From positions 1-6,279 of the forward strand of contig CACXHA010000001.1 in assembly GCA_902767385.1 (NCBI GenBank): a stretch of DNA of 6,279 nt. The letters are read 5' to 3'. Under the pieces are notes generated by a model. It worked only from the letters and a program-made list of their open reading frames with translations, did no database searches and was not told the DNA's origin. A program made the translations under genes and the position numbers. Below, piece by piece: positions 1 through 5,356 of this stretch (positions are counted from its first letter, which is position 1; each line of letters starts with the position of its first letter). This DNA comes from an uncultured Elusimicrobium sp. GTDB lineage: Bacteria; Elusimicrobiota; Elusimicrobia; Elusimicrobiales; Elusimicrobiaceae.

Positions 1-30
1 AAGATCCCGAAACAAGTTCGGGAATATCTT
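1..30 (-). terminator. Hairpin, probable intrinsic terminator at the window edge
   Basis: A perfect 7-bp stem (TCCCGAA at 5-11, TTCGGGA at 17-23) closes a 5-nt loop. It is flanked by AAGA (1-4) and TCTT (27-30), which can extend the pairing. Read on the minus strand, the stem is preceded by an A-rich stretch (AATAAAAGATA) and followed by TCTT before the window ends. This is the layout of a Rho-independent terminator for the minus-strand gene ending at 153. The U-tract cannot be confirmed because it is cut by the edge. Read on the plus strand it is followed by TATCTTTTATTAT, so it could act in both directions. It may also be a copy of a dispersed palindrome. Confidence 0.5.
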
Positions 31-38
31 TTATTATA

Positions 39-99
39 CCCGACTACAACTACTTAAACTACTTCCGCGTGGTAGATTCCCGACTACCACTTTGGGAAT
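39..99. repeat. Short direct and inverted repeats in the noncoding left end
   Basis: The 9-mer CCCGACTAC occurs at 39-47 and again at 79-87, and AACTACTT is repeated at 48-55 and 57-64. GTGGTAG (69-75) pairs with CTACCAC (84-90) in a 7-bp hairpin whose loop is ATTCCCGA (76-83). The ATTCCC of that loop (76-81) can instead pair with GGGAAT (94-99), so the two stems exclude each other. No reading frame covers the stretch. It could be a degenerate intergenic palindromic repeat or a protein-binding region; the sequence does not decide. Confidence 0.45.
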
Positions 100-112
100 G
101 ACACTTTGTTTT

Positions 113-160
113 GTAACAACCAATTTCTCATTAACTATGAAGAGAAGAGAAATTAGTTAC
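113..160. other. Imperfect stem-loop spanning the stop codon of the 439-aa gene
   Basis: AATTTCTC (122-129) pairs perfectly with GAGAAATT (147-154) across a 17-nt loop. After a small internal loop, GTAAC (113-117) pairs with GTTAC (156-160). The structure includes the TAA stop at 155-153. No U-run follows it on the minus strand, so it is not a standard intrinsic terminator. It may stabilise the 3' end of the mRNA, or it may be fortuitous. Confidence 0.3.
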
Positions 161-1472
161 TGCTATTGTTACTACTGGTATTGTTATTAGCACTATTATT
201 ACCACTTTCCTGTGCTGCTTTTTTTAAATATTCAGAGGTATGCGTGGTTCCTTGCGCTTTACCAATTTGTTCTACTTTGGCGTCCTGTCCCTTTTGTACA
301 GCCGTGGTAGAGCGACTCATCACTTTGGCCCGTTCTTTGGGCTGCATATCTTTCCAAGTACTTGCTGCTTTGTCTTTATACACGCTTGTTAAATAGTTTT
401 GGTCTTCTGCAGAAAGCTTGTCCCAATTGGAACCGGCCACCTGAGCCCCATATTGTTTGCGAGCCGCACGAGAAGCACTATTGCCGTTAATAGCCCCTTT
501 AATACTATCCCCTACTCCGTCCATCACAGCACCGACTAAAGAACTGGCGGCTTGTTTGGCAAGGTCAATGAGCATATCTTCCCACCATGCGCGCTTTTCT
601 TCCTTCTTTTGTTCTTCAGCTTTTTTGGCGGCTTCGGCTACTTTTTTATCTAAATTTTCTAAATCTGTGGTGGTAGCAGGGGCAGAAGTATCCAGCATAA
701 GCCCGCCGTTTTGCAGTTTACTTAAATCCACACCGTCTTTTCCAAAGGCATCACTCCCGGCCACGTTACCGCCATAAAGTGCTTTGCCGGCGTTTGCCAT
801 TTTGTTTTGTTGAATACGCGCCGCTGCCAAACTACCTGAACGAAATTGCGCCAACGCGTTACGCGCATTACCGGTATTTAACCGAGCAGAGGCTTCGTTC
901 CCGCGGTCTTCACGCCCTTTGTATTGGCGAAAATCTCCCATTGGTCCCCAAGTAGCGTTTACACCACTACCTCCGGCACTGGCCATACCTGCTGCACCTA
1001 ACTGACCAATCTCCGTCTTACCATGACCGCCACGTCGGCCACGCCCAGAGCCACCGCCATATCCACCGTAGCCACCGCGGTCGGTAGAGGCGTAACCGGA
1101 ATCATTTGATGCCTCTGCGCCTTCCATATTTCCCTCGTACGCTGCTTCTTCGGCAACTTGTTCATCGGCTTCTTGCCGGGCTTCTTTTTCGGCCGCGGAG
1201 TACAAAAGGGTAGAGCCGTTTTCCCGCATGTCCGGGTAGGCATTAGCCAGTAAAAATTTTTCGGCTTCATCTGTGGCAAAAGGCATATTTGCCAAATCAT
1301 ACCCGCGGGTTTTCATTCCCTCAAAAGAGTCGTTTTCTCCGCCGGTCATCGCAGAAATTAACATGAGTAAAGCCACCACACTTACGACGGCAATTGCACC
1401 AATGGTGTAGGCCTGCTTGCGGTCCATTTTATTAATTTTCTCAAAAACTTTTTTTGGTTTAAATGTAAACAT
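153..1472 (-). CDS. Membrane-anchored protein of unknown function with Gly-rich, coiled-coil and Asn/Ser regions (439 aa)
   Basis: I do not recognise a family for this gene. The product starts with a basic segment (residues 1-20, rich in Lys), followed by one hydrophobic helix at about 21-41. That predicts a single-pass anchor with the N terminus inside and some 395 residues outside. From there the order is: an acidic, Glu/Ala-rich stretch (94-122); a Gly/Tyr/Arg-rich segment (132-151) with RGGYGGYGGG followed by RGRRGG; a Gly/Ala/Asn-rich region (155-245); a charged Lys/Glu coiled coil (about 268-296); a helix with hydrophobic face (298-330, starting WWEDMLIDL); and a low-complexity Asn/Ser tail (424-439). 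It has no cysteine and no catalytic motif I can see. The ATG at 1472 is preferred because AGGG lies 8 nt upstream; an in-frame TTG at 1490 would add six residues without a better ribosome site. The gene has its own promoter 84 nt upstream and follows the pilin-like genes on the same strand. A structural or scaffold role near the envelope is a guess from composition and context. Confidence 0.85.
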   Translation of the reverse strand: MFTFKPKKVFEKINKMDRKQAYTIGAIAVVSVVALLMLISAMTGGENDSFEGMKTRGYDLANMPFATDEAEKFLLANAYPDMRENGSTLLYSAAEKEARQEADEQVAEEAAYEGNMEGAEASNDSGYASTDRGGYGGYGGGSGRGRRGGHGKTEIGQLGAAGMASAGGSGVNATWGPMGDFRQYKGREDRGNEASARLNTGNARNALAQFRSGSLAAARIQQNKMANAGKALYGGNVAGSDAFGKDGVDLSKLQNGGLMLDTSAPATTTDLENLDKKVAEAAKKAEEQKKEEKRAWWEDMLIDLAKQAASSLVGAVMDGVGDSIKGAINGNSASRAARKQYGAQVAGSNWDKLSAEDQNYLTSVYKDKAASTWKDMQPKERAKVMSRSTTAVQKGQDAKVEQIGKAQGTTHTSEYLKKAAQESGNNSANNNTSSNNSSN

Positions 1473-1557
1473 ATTGCTAACCCTATACAAATAAAAACTA
1501 CTCTTGTTGACCCGCGCTCACCAAACCGCACGCTCAAACACAGAGTGATACACCTCA

Positions 1558-1567
1558 ATACTAGTAT
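1558..1567. promoter_or_regulatory. Palindrome overlapping the -10 box, possible operator
   Basis: ATACTAGTAT is a perfect 10-bp palindrome. It covers five of the six bases of the TATACT -10 element and reaches toward the predicted transcription start. A protein bound here would block RNA polymerase, so it is a candidate repressor site. AT-rich palindromes of this length also arise by chance around -10 boxes, and no second copy was found in the window. Confidence 0.25.
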
Positions 1568-1591
1568 AGATAGAGAAACATAGTTTGTCAA
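1563..1591 (-). promoter_or_regulatory. Sigma70-type promoter for the 439-aa gene
   Basis: On the minus strand, TTGACA (1591-1586, a full match to the -35 consensus) is separated by exactly 17 nt from TATACT (1568-1563, five of six -10 positions). The predicted start lies near 1556, giving an untranslated leader of about 84 nt before the ATG at 1472. The element is in noncoding DNA, points to the gene below it, and is the best promoter match I found. It implies that the 439-aa gene is transcribed independently of the signalling/pilin operon, at least in part. Confidence 0.8.
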
Positions 1592-1623
1592 GACCTGTTT
1601 TCTGTCTATTTTAGGCCCATACT

Positions 1624-1635
1624 TTGTTCGAACAA
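1624..1635. promoter_or_regulatory. 12-bp perfect palindrome upstream of the promoter
   Basis: TTGTTCGAACAA is fully self-complementary. It is centred about 40 bp upstream of the -35 box, roughly 68 to 79 bp upstream of the predicted start. That position would suit an activator dimer. The NarL-type regulator encoded at 4215-3526 is an obvious candidate ligand, but nothing in the sequence proves this. An alternative is that the site is the 3' arm of an imperfect hairpin after the TadE-like gene. Confidence 0.3.
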
Positions 1636-1673
1636 TTAAATACTCAAACAAGTTTGTGGGAGATAACTTGATT

Positions 1674-2210
1674 TTACCGATTTTCCGGGCGGGCATACGG
1701 GGCAGGACGCTCATTCTTACCCGCATATTTGATAACTTGGATACGGGCCCCATTTTCACACAGAAAACTGTATCCCTTTAAACAGTAGCGGTCGCGGTCA
1801 CAAACACGGTCTTTATCGTAATTACACAAAAATTTGATACGCGGAGCTTTGGTATTGGCAGTAAGGGTGATTTTAGTCCAGTTGTTATCGGTATTTATAT
1901 CCAGTTTAAAACTATTTAAACTTAAAAATTGGCGCATCCCTGGGTTATTAAACCCGACCATTTCTTCTACTTTGCGTTGGACATCTTTTTTAAGAAAACG
2001 GCGGTCCCACCCTTTTTCGTAATATTCGGTTACGTGGGATTGTAACTGGTAACGACGTGCCGCATAGGTGCCCGCAATTTGCATTTTTTGATTGAGGACT
2101 AGCAGACCAAAAATTTTGATAATGAAGAGGACAAAGATAATAAGTACTGGAAACAAAAGTACCATTTCAGTAGTGGCTTGACCGCAGGAATTTATGCGAA
2201 ATAATTTCAT
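1674..2210 (-). CDS. TadE-like pseudopilin with four cysteines (178 aa)
   Basis: The N terminus is that of the TadE family. A short leader of 10 residues ends in Gly10, followed by QATTE with Glu15 at position +5 of the presumed mature protein, then a long hydrophobic helix (about 17-40). After it come QKMQIAGTYAAR residues typical of the region behind the TadE helix. In known Tad systems such pseudopilins are processed at Gly by a dedicated prepilin peptidase and act as minor components of Flp pilus assembly. The C-terminal domain has cysteines at 129, 137, 143 and 151, spaced CX7CX5CX7C, which suits disulphides outside the cytoplasm. The protein is in the usual TadE length range. The ATG at 2210 is one base after the stop of the TadG-like gene; its ribosome site GAGG (2221-2218) lies inside that gene, which suggests translational coupling. 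A tail rich in Pro, Arg and Asn ends the protein. Confidence 0.85.
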   Translation of the reverse strand: MKLFRINSCGQATTEMVLLFPVLIIFVLFIIKIFGLLVLNQKMQIAGTYAARRYQLQSHVTEYYEKGWDRRFLKKDVQRKVEEMVGFNNPGMRQFLSLNSFKLDINTDNNWTKITLTANTKAPRIKFLCNYDKDRVCDRDRYCLKGYSFLCENGARIQVIKYAGKNERPAPYARPENR

Positions 2211-2211
2211 A

Positions 2212-3342
2212 TCAGGGCCTCAAAATGACATTGTACTTGGGCAGCGGGTTAGGCCACACACAATTATTATTGGTGCGCGGACAGCTCATAATCACACGGT
2301 TGCGCACGTAGGGTTTGTATTTACCGGCCAAGTTAATATTAAAATGGTTTTTGGGTAAAGGGAAATTTTGCTTGAGTGTAACCCCGCGTTTTAATTGACG
2401 CAAATGACTGCGGCCCGTACCATCCGGATACGCAAATAAGAACAGGGGTTCAGCACCCATTTCGGACATTTTAAGAGGGATTTCAATAGCTCCGCCAGTT
2501 CCCCCCGCCATATCAGACGCAGATACATAAACAATTAAATCATCTGCCTCTTGGCGTTTAGTAGGAATTGATAAATAGGGCACCAAACGGCCGGCACTTT
2601 GACGGGCACAATCGCCTTTTTTGCAATCGTCTACGTTTAGGTAATATCCTTCGCGGAAAATACCCGCGTTTTTAATGAGTTTTTGGTATAAGTCTTTTTG
2701 TAAGTTAAAGGTATCGCCTACTTGCACATAGGTATTTAGGTACGCTTTGATAGCGGGCAATCCAACTTGTTTAGCCGCTACGTAGTGTTTGTCCACAATG
2801 TCTTTATTCATTAATACAACGGCTTCTTTAATAGCTGCCGGGGTCTCTTTTTCCCACTCACTACGGTCATAGGCCTTTTTTTCTTCGTCGTCCCAATCCC
2901 CGCGTTTAATGTAATGCACTCCCCAATCGGTAGAGGTGGGTTTGGGTGGTTTGTTTTTCCCCCATTCATAATCGGATGCTATTGTAGGAACAGCACCTGC
3001 CTGAAAGAACAAATCAAATACCGTTAGGTTATCTTGGCCGCGATATTTACGGCTTTTGTCAACCAGCTGCAAGGGCTCATTATAGGTGCGCATAACACGA
3101 TAGGGCAAGGGACCATTTAAAAGCCCTACCGCATTTAAGAAAACGCTTACGGTGGTCATTTGAGAATACGCCGCATTATCTAAAGCAAACTGGTGGCGTA
3201 CCTTGGCAATAGAAACCTTGGTTACTTCCACCAGTAAGTAAATCACTAACACAAAGAGCGGTAGCAAGAGAACAGCGGGCAAGAGGAGTTGTGCCCGGCG
3301 TTCCTGCAAGGTGCGTAGCACCTGCCGCTGGAGCGCGTGCAT
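2212..3342 (-). CDS. TadG-like membrane-anchored pilus assembly protein (376 aa)
   Basis: A basic N terminus (residues 1-17) leads into one strongly hydrophobic helix (about 18-40, LLLPAVLLLPLF and onward). This is followed by VSIAKVRHQFALDNAAYSQ, which resembles the segment behind the helix in TadE/TadG proteins (usually an Asn-Ala-Ala motif). The remaining 310 residues would be outside the cytoplasm and show no domain I recognise. They contain cysteine pairs at 240/245 and 354/361 and a Gly-rich turn (AGGTGG, 279-284). Unlike its two neighbours, the N terminus lacks the Gly and Glu+5 of a processed prepilin, so it is probably an uncleaved anchor. The ATG at 3342 is chosen because GAGGGA (3355-3350) sits 7 nt upstream; a TTG at 3372 would overlap the preceding gene and has no comparable site. 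It sits between the Flp-like and TadE-like genes with single-base gaps. The TadG label rests on size, topology and context rather than clear sequence identity. Confidence 0.75.
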   Translation of the reverse strand: MHALQRQVLRTLQERRAQLLLPAVLLLPLFVLVIYLLVEVTKVSIAKVRHQFALDNAAYSQMTTVSVFLNAVGLLNGPLPYRVMRTYNEPLQLVDKSRKYRGQDNLTVFDLFFQAGAVPTIASDYEWGKNKPPKPTSTDWGVHYIKRGDWDDEEKKAYDRSEWEKETPAAIKEAVVLMNKDIVDKHYVAAKQVGLPAIKAYLNTYVQVGDTFNLQKDLYQKLIKNAGIFREGYYLNVDDCKKGDCARQSAGRLVPYLSIPTKRQEADDLIVYVSASDMAGGTGGAIEIPLKMSEMGAEPLFLFAYPDGTGRSHLRQLKRGVTLKQNFPLPKNHFNINLAGKYKPYVRNRVIMSCPRTNNNCVWPNPLPKYNVILRP

Positions 3343-3343
3343 A

Positions 3344-3520
3344 TTATTGTCCCTCGGGCAAGAGCTGCCCAATAAACGAGAAAATATAATGCACCATATC
3401 CGTATGAAACGTAGTTACAAACGCGGAAAAAATCACCACGACAGACACCAACATAAGCACATACTCAATGGTGGCTTGCCCACGGGAAAGTTTCTCTTTT
3501 TCCGGTTGCAATAGTTTCAT
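3344..3520 (-). CDS. Small Flp-like prepilin (58 aa)
   Basis: This short frame was found by reading the gap between the response regulator and the TadG-like gene. The product begins with a 14-residue basic leader (MKLLQPEKEKLSRG), then QATIEYVLMLVSVVV, a hydrophobic helix to about residue 37, and a short tail ending in LLPEGQ. Gly14 at -1, Glu19 at +5 and Tyr20 at +6 match the Flp-type prepilin processing signal (Gly, four residues, Glu-Tyr). Mature length would be 44 residues, close to Flp pilins. The same GQAT-x-E signature recurs in the TadE-like protein. The ATG at 3520 is 5 nt after the stop of the regulator gene, with only a weak GAAGAA ribosome site, and the TAA is one base before the ATG of the TadG-like gene. 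The weak initiation site and lack of an own promoter suggest a minor rather than a major pilin. It could alternatively be a very short TadE relative. Confidence 0.85.
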   Translation of the reverse strand: MKLLQPEKEKLSRGQATIEYVLMLVSVVVIFSAFVTTFHTDMVHYIFSFIGQLLPEGQ

Positions 3521-3525
3521 AGAAT

Positions 3526-4215
3526 TTATTCTTCTTCAATAATTACGTTTCCTTCTGAGGAAATTAGCCCTTTTTCAATGGCTTTTACCACTGCTTCGGT
3601 ACGGCTGCTAACCCCTAATTTGTGGAAAGCACTGTTTAAGTGATTTTTAATTGTTTTAACGCTGCAATTGAGTTCTTTGGCTAGTTCTTTATTGCTTAGC
3701 CCTTTGCCTAACAAATCCATGATTTTAATTTCCGTTTTGGTAAGCGTGGCTTGACTGGGGATGCTCCCGTCTCCCATTTTGCGAAGGCCATGCAATAGTT
3801 TGCCCATTAATTGCTGCGGAATCATAAGCCCTTCACTAGTGAAGGTTTTGATAGAGTTGACAAGCTCTGCCGCCGGCAACATTTTGGACAGATAGCCGTT
3901 GGCCCCCGCTTGAATAGCATCTAGCACATGGGCTTCATCTTCAAAACTGGAAAGAATAAGCACATTGACCTGCGGACAAACTTCGCGAATTTTGCGCGTA
4001 GCATTGATACCATCCATTTTGGGCAGCTTAATATCCATGAGGACTACATCGGGTTTAAGCTTTTTGGCCATAGCCACCGCTTCCAAGCCGTCCGAGGCTT
4101 CCCCGACTACTTCCACCCACTTCTCACCGGTTAAAATATCTTTAATACCTTCCCGGAATAATGTTTGGTCATCCGCAATTAAGACCGTCGTTTTCTTTTT
4201 CTTCGTTGTTGGCAT
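3526..4215 (-). CDS. NarL/FixJ-family response regulator, REC plus LuxR-type HTH (229 aa)
   Basis: The receiver domain covers residues 9-125. It has the acidic pair Asp15/Asp16, the phosphoacceptor Asp61 in LMDIKLPKMDG, Ser89 or Ser90 at the switch position and Lys111 in GYLSK. A linker (126-155) leads to a LuxR/GerE-type DNA-binding domain (157-218) with LTKTEIKIMDLLGKGLSNKE and the recognition helix around VKTIKNHL (186-193). The length is normal for the family. On phosphorylation such proteins dimerise and bind inverted-repeat DNA to control transcription. The start at 4215 is chosen because GAGGAA (4224-4219) lies just upstream; an in-frame TTG at 4248 would overlap the kinase gene and has no ribosome site. 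It follows the REC-kinase gene by 22 nt, so one or both kinases are the likely phosphodonors. The downstream pilin-like genes, including its own operon, and the 439-aa gene are plausible targets (inference). The C terminus ends in an acidic VIIEEE. Confidence 0.95.
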   Translation of the reverse strand: MPTTKKKKTTVLIADDQTLFREGIKDILTGEKWVEVVGEASDGLEAVAMAKKLKPDVVLMDIKLPKMDGINATRKIREVCPQVNVLILSSFEDEAHVLDAIQAGANGYLSKMLPAAELVNSIKTFTSEGLMIPQQLMGKLLHGLRKMGDGSIPSQATLTKTEIKIMDLLGKGLSNKELAKELNCSVKTIKNHLNSAFHKLGVSSRTEAVVKAIEKGLISSEGNVIIEEE

Positions 4216-4237
4216 AAGTTCCTCTTGTTCCTTCAAA

Positions 4238-5356
4238 TTAACTGACAATGGGCAACGTAAAATTGAACGAAGCCCCCTTGCCTAAACCTTCACTGTGCGC
4301 CCAAATGCGCCCCTCGTGATTTAAAATAATGTCTTTGGCAATAGACAGCCCTAACCCTAAACGGCCTACCCGGCTTTTATCTCCTACTTGTGTAAAGCTG
4401 GTAAATAATTGCGGAGCCATCTCGGGTTCGATTCCATCTCCAGAATCCGTTACCGATACTTTAGCATTTTTTGCGTCTATTTTACTAACAATGATACTAA
4501 TTTGCCCATTATCCGGCGTGTGGCGGATGGCGTTTTCCAAAATATTGGAAATCACTTGGCGAATACGTTTTTCGTCGGCAAAAACGGGAATTTCCCCTCC
4601 AGTTTCAAAACTTACACGAATATTTCGTTTTTCCGCCTTGGCCTTAAAAATTTCGGCCGTTTTACGCAGACTGGACGTTAATTCAAAATGGGTTTTTTCA
4701 ATACGCAATTTCCCTTTTTCAATAGCAGCCCAGTCCACCAGATCCTTAATTAAGTGTTCAATTTGCCCAATGGACTCATCCATAAACATCAATTTTTTCT
4801 GCTGGTCTTCATTGGGAGTGAGTTTCTTTTTTAGCATATCAAAGCTCATTTTTAAGGTCATTAGCGAATTGGACAAATCGTGCGATACAATGGAAAAGAA
4901 TTTGGACTTCATATTATTTAAACGGTCCAAATCTGCATTACGAGTTTTAAGTTGGGCCAACAATTCTTTGTTGCTTTGTTCCAAAAAATACTTTTCTAAT
5001 GCACGGTTAATCGTGCGTTTTAAATAATCAAAATCTACCGGTTTCATGAGGAAATCATACACAGATTCTTGCATGGCTTCCATAATAGAATTGAGAGAAG
5101 CATACGCCGTAATCATAATAATTTGCGTGTCTTGGTTAAACACGCGAATTTTGCGAATTACATCCAGTCCGGTTTCATCTGGCAAGTTATAGTCCATCAA
5201 AATGACATTAAAAAATTCACTTGAACAAATATCCAAACACTCAGCAGCCGTCCCCGCCTGGTACACTTTATAGCCTTCAATTTCAAGTAAGTCCACCAAG
5301 GTTTCCCGCAGGTTGTTATCATCATCTACCACCAAGATTTTAACTTGCTTCTCCAT
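4238..5356 (-). CDS. Soluble histidine kinase with N-terminal receiver domain, REC-HisKA-HATPase (372 aa)
   Basis: Residues 4-120 form a receiver domain with acidic residues Asp11/Asp12, phosphoacceptor Asp55 (LMDYNLPDETG), Thr83 and Lys105 (MKP). A charged, coiled-coil-like linker (118-150) leads to the HisKA helix with His159 in VSHDL. The HATPase domain has the N box Asn271/Asn275 (NILENA), DSGDG at 304-308, phenylalanines 318 and 321, and GRLGLGL at 331-337. There is no membrane helix or signal peptide, so it should be cytoplasmic. DxxN after the histidine (Asp160, Asn163) matches the motif associated with phosphatase activity. The proline usually found five residues after the histidine is Ser164. 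The receiver-first order suggests that phosphorylation of Asp55, perhaps by the upstream kinase, controls the kinase half. The ATG at 5356 has AGGGGA (5370-5365) 8 nt upstream and overlaps the preceding gene by 17 bp. The gene is intact. Confidence 0.95.
   Translation of the reverse strand: MEKQVKILVVDDDNNLRETLVDLLEIEGYKVYQAGTAAECLDICSSEFFNVILMDYNLPDETGLDVIRKIRVFNQDTQIIMITAYASLNSIMEAMQESVYDFLMKPVDFDYLKRTINRALEKYFLEQSNKELLAQLKTRNADLDRLNNMKSKFFSIVSHDLSNSLMTLKMSFDMLKKKLTPNEDQQKKLMFMDESIGQIEHLIKDLVDWAAIEKGKLRIEKTHFELTSSLRKTAEIFKAKAEKRNIRVSFETGGEIPVFADEKRIRQVISNILENAIRHTPDNGQISIIVSKIDAKNAKVSVTDSGDGIEPEMAPQLFTSFTQVGDKSRVGRLGLGLSIAKDIILNHEGRIWAHSEGLGKGASFNFTLPIVS

Larger units (their letters stand above)
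1473..1673. other. Intergenic region between the TadE-like gene and the 439-aa gene
   Basis: This 201-nt gap is the only sizeable noncoding stretch inside the gene array. It holds a sigma70-type promoter (1563-1591), a palindrome over its -10 box (1558-1567), an upstream 12-bp palindrome (1624-1635) and an approximately 84-nt leader containing the AGGG ribosome site (1481-1484). On the minus strand, ACTTGTTTGA just after the TadE-like gene can pair with TCGAACAAAGT, leaving one bulged A and one G-U pair. No U-run follows, so I see no convincing terminator, and the upstream operon may read through into the 439-aa gene. Confidence 0.6.

Noticed and set aside
1..100. CRISPR array or attachment site suggested by the short repeats
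   Set aside because: The repeats are 6-9 bp, irregularly spaced and few; there are no spacers, cas genes, integrase or tRNA gene.
457..777. Plus-strand open frame of 106 codons, with others at 166-396, 1834-2022, 3311-3514, 3928-4285 and 5944-6141
   Set aside because: All are antisense to well supported minus-strand genes, have no ribosome site that stands out, and encode compositionally odd products.
998..1300. Minus-strand frame of 100 codons in a second frame of the 439-aa gene, and a similar one at 1382-1759
   Set aside because: They overlap a better supported frame on the same strand and have unlikely compositions (runs of Lys/Pro, no domain).
1636..1670. Intrinsic terminator after the TadE-like gene
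   Set aside because: Only an imperfect hairpin with a bulge and a wobble pair can be drawn, and no U-run follows it on the minus strand.
3343..3372. TTG start for the TadG-like gene ten codons upstream
   Set aside because: It would overlap the Flp-like gene and has no good ribosome site, whereas the ATG at 3342 has GAGGGA at 7 nt.
4216..4248. TTG start for the response regulator eleven codons upstream
   Set aside because: It would overlap the kinase gene and precede the normal start of a receiver domain by too much; the ATG at 4215 has GAGGAA just upstream.
4329..5027. A 232-codon open frame on the plus strand
   Set aside because: It lies fully antisense to the REC-kinase gene, whose domains are intact and unmistakable. 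The plus-strand product has no recognisable motif and is an antisense shadow.
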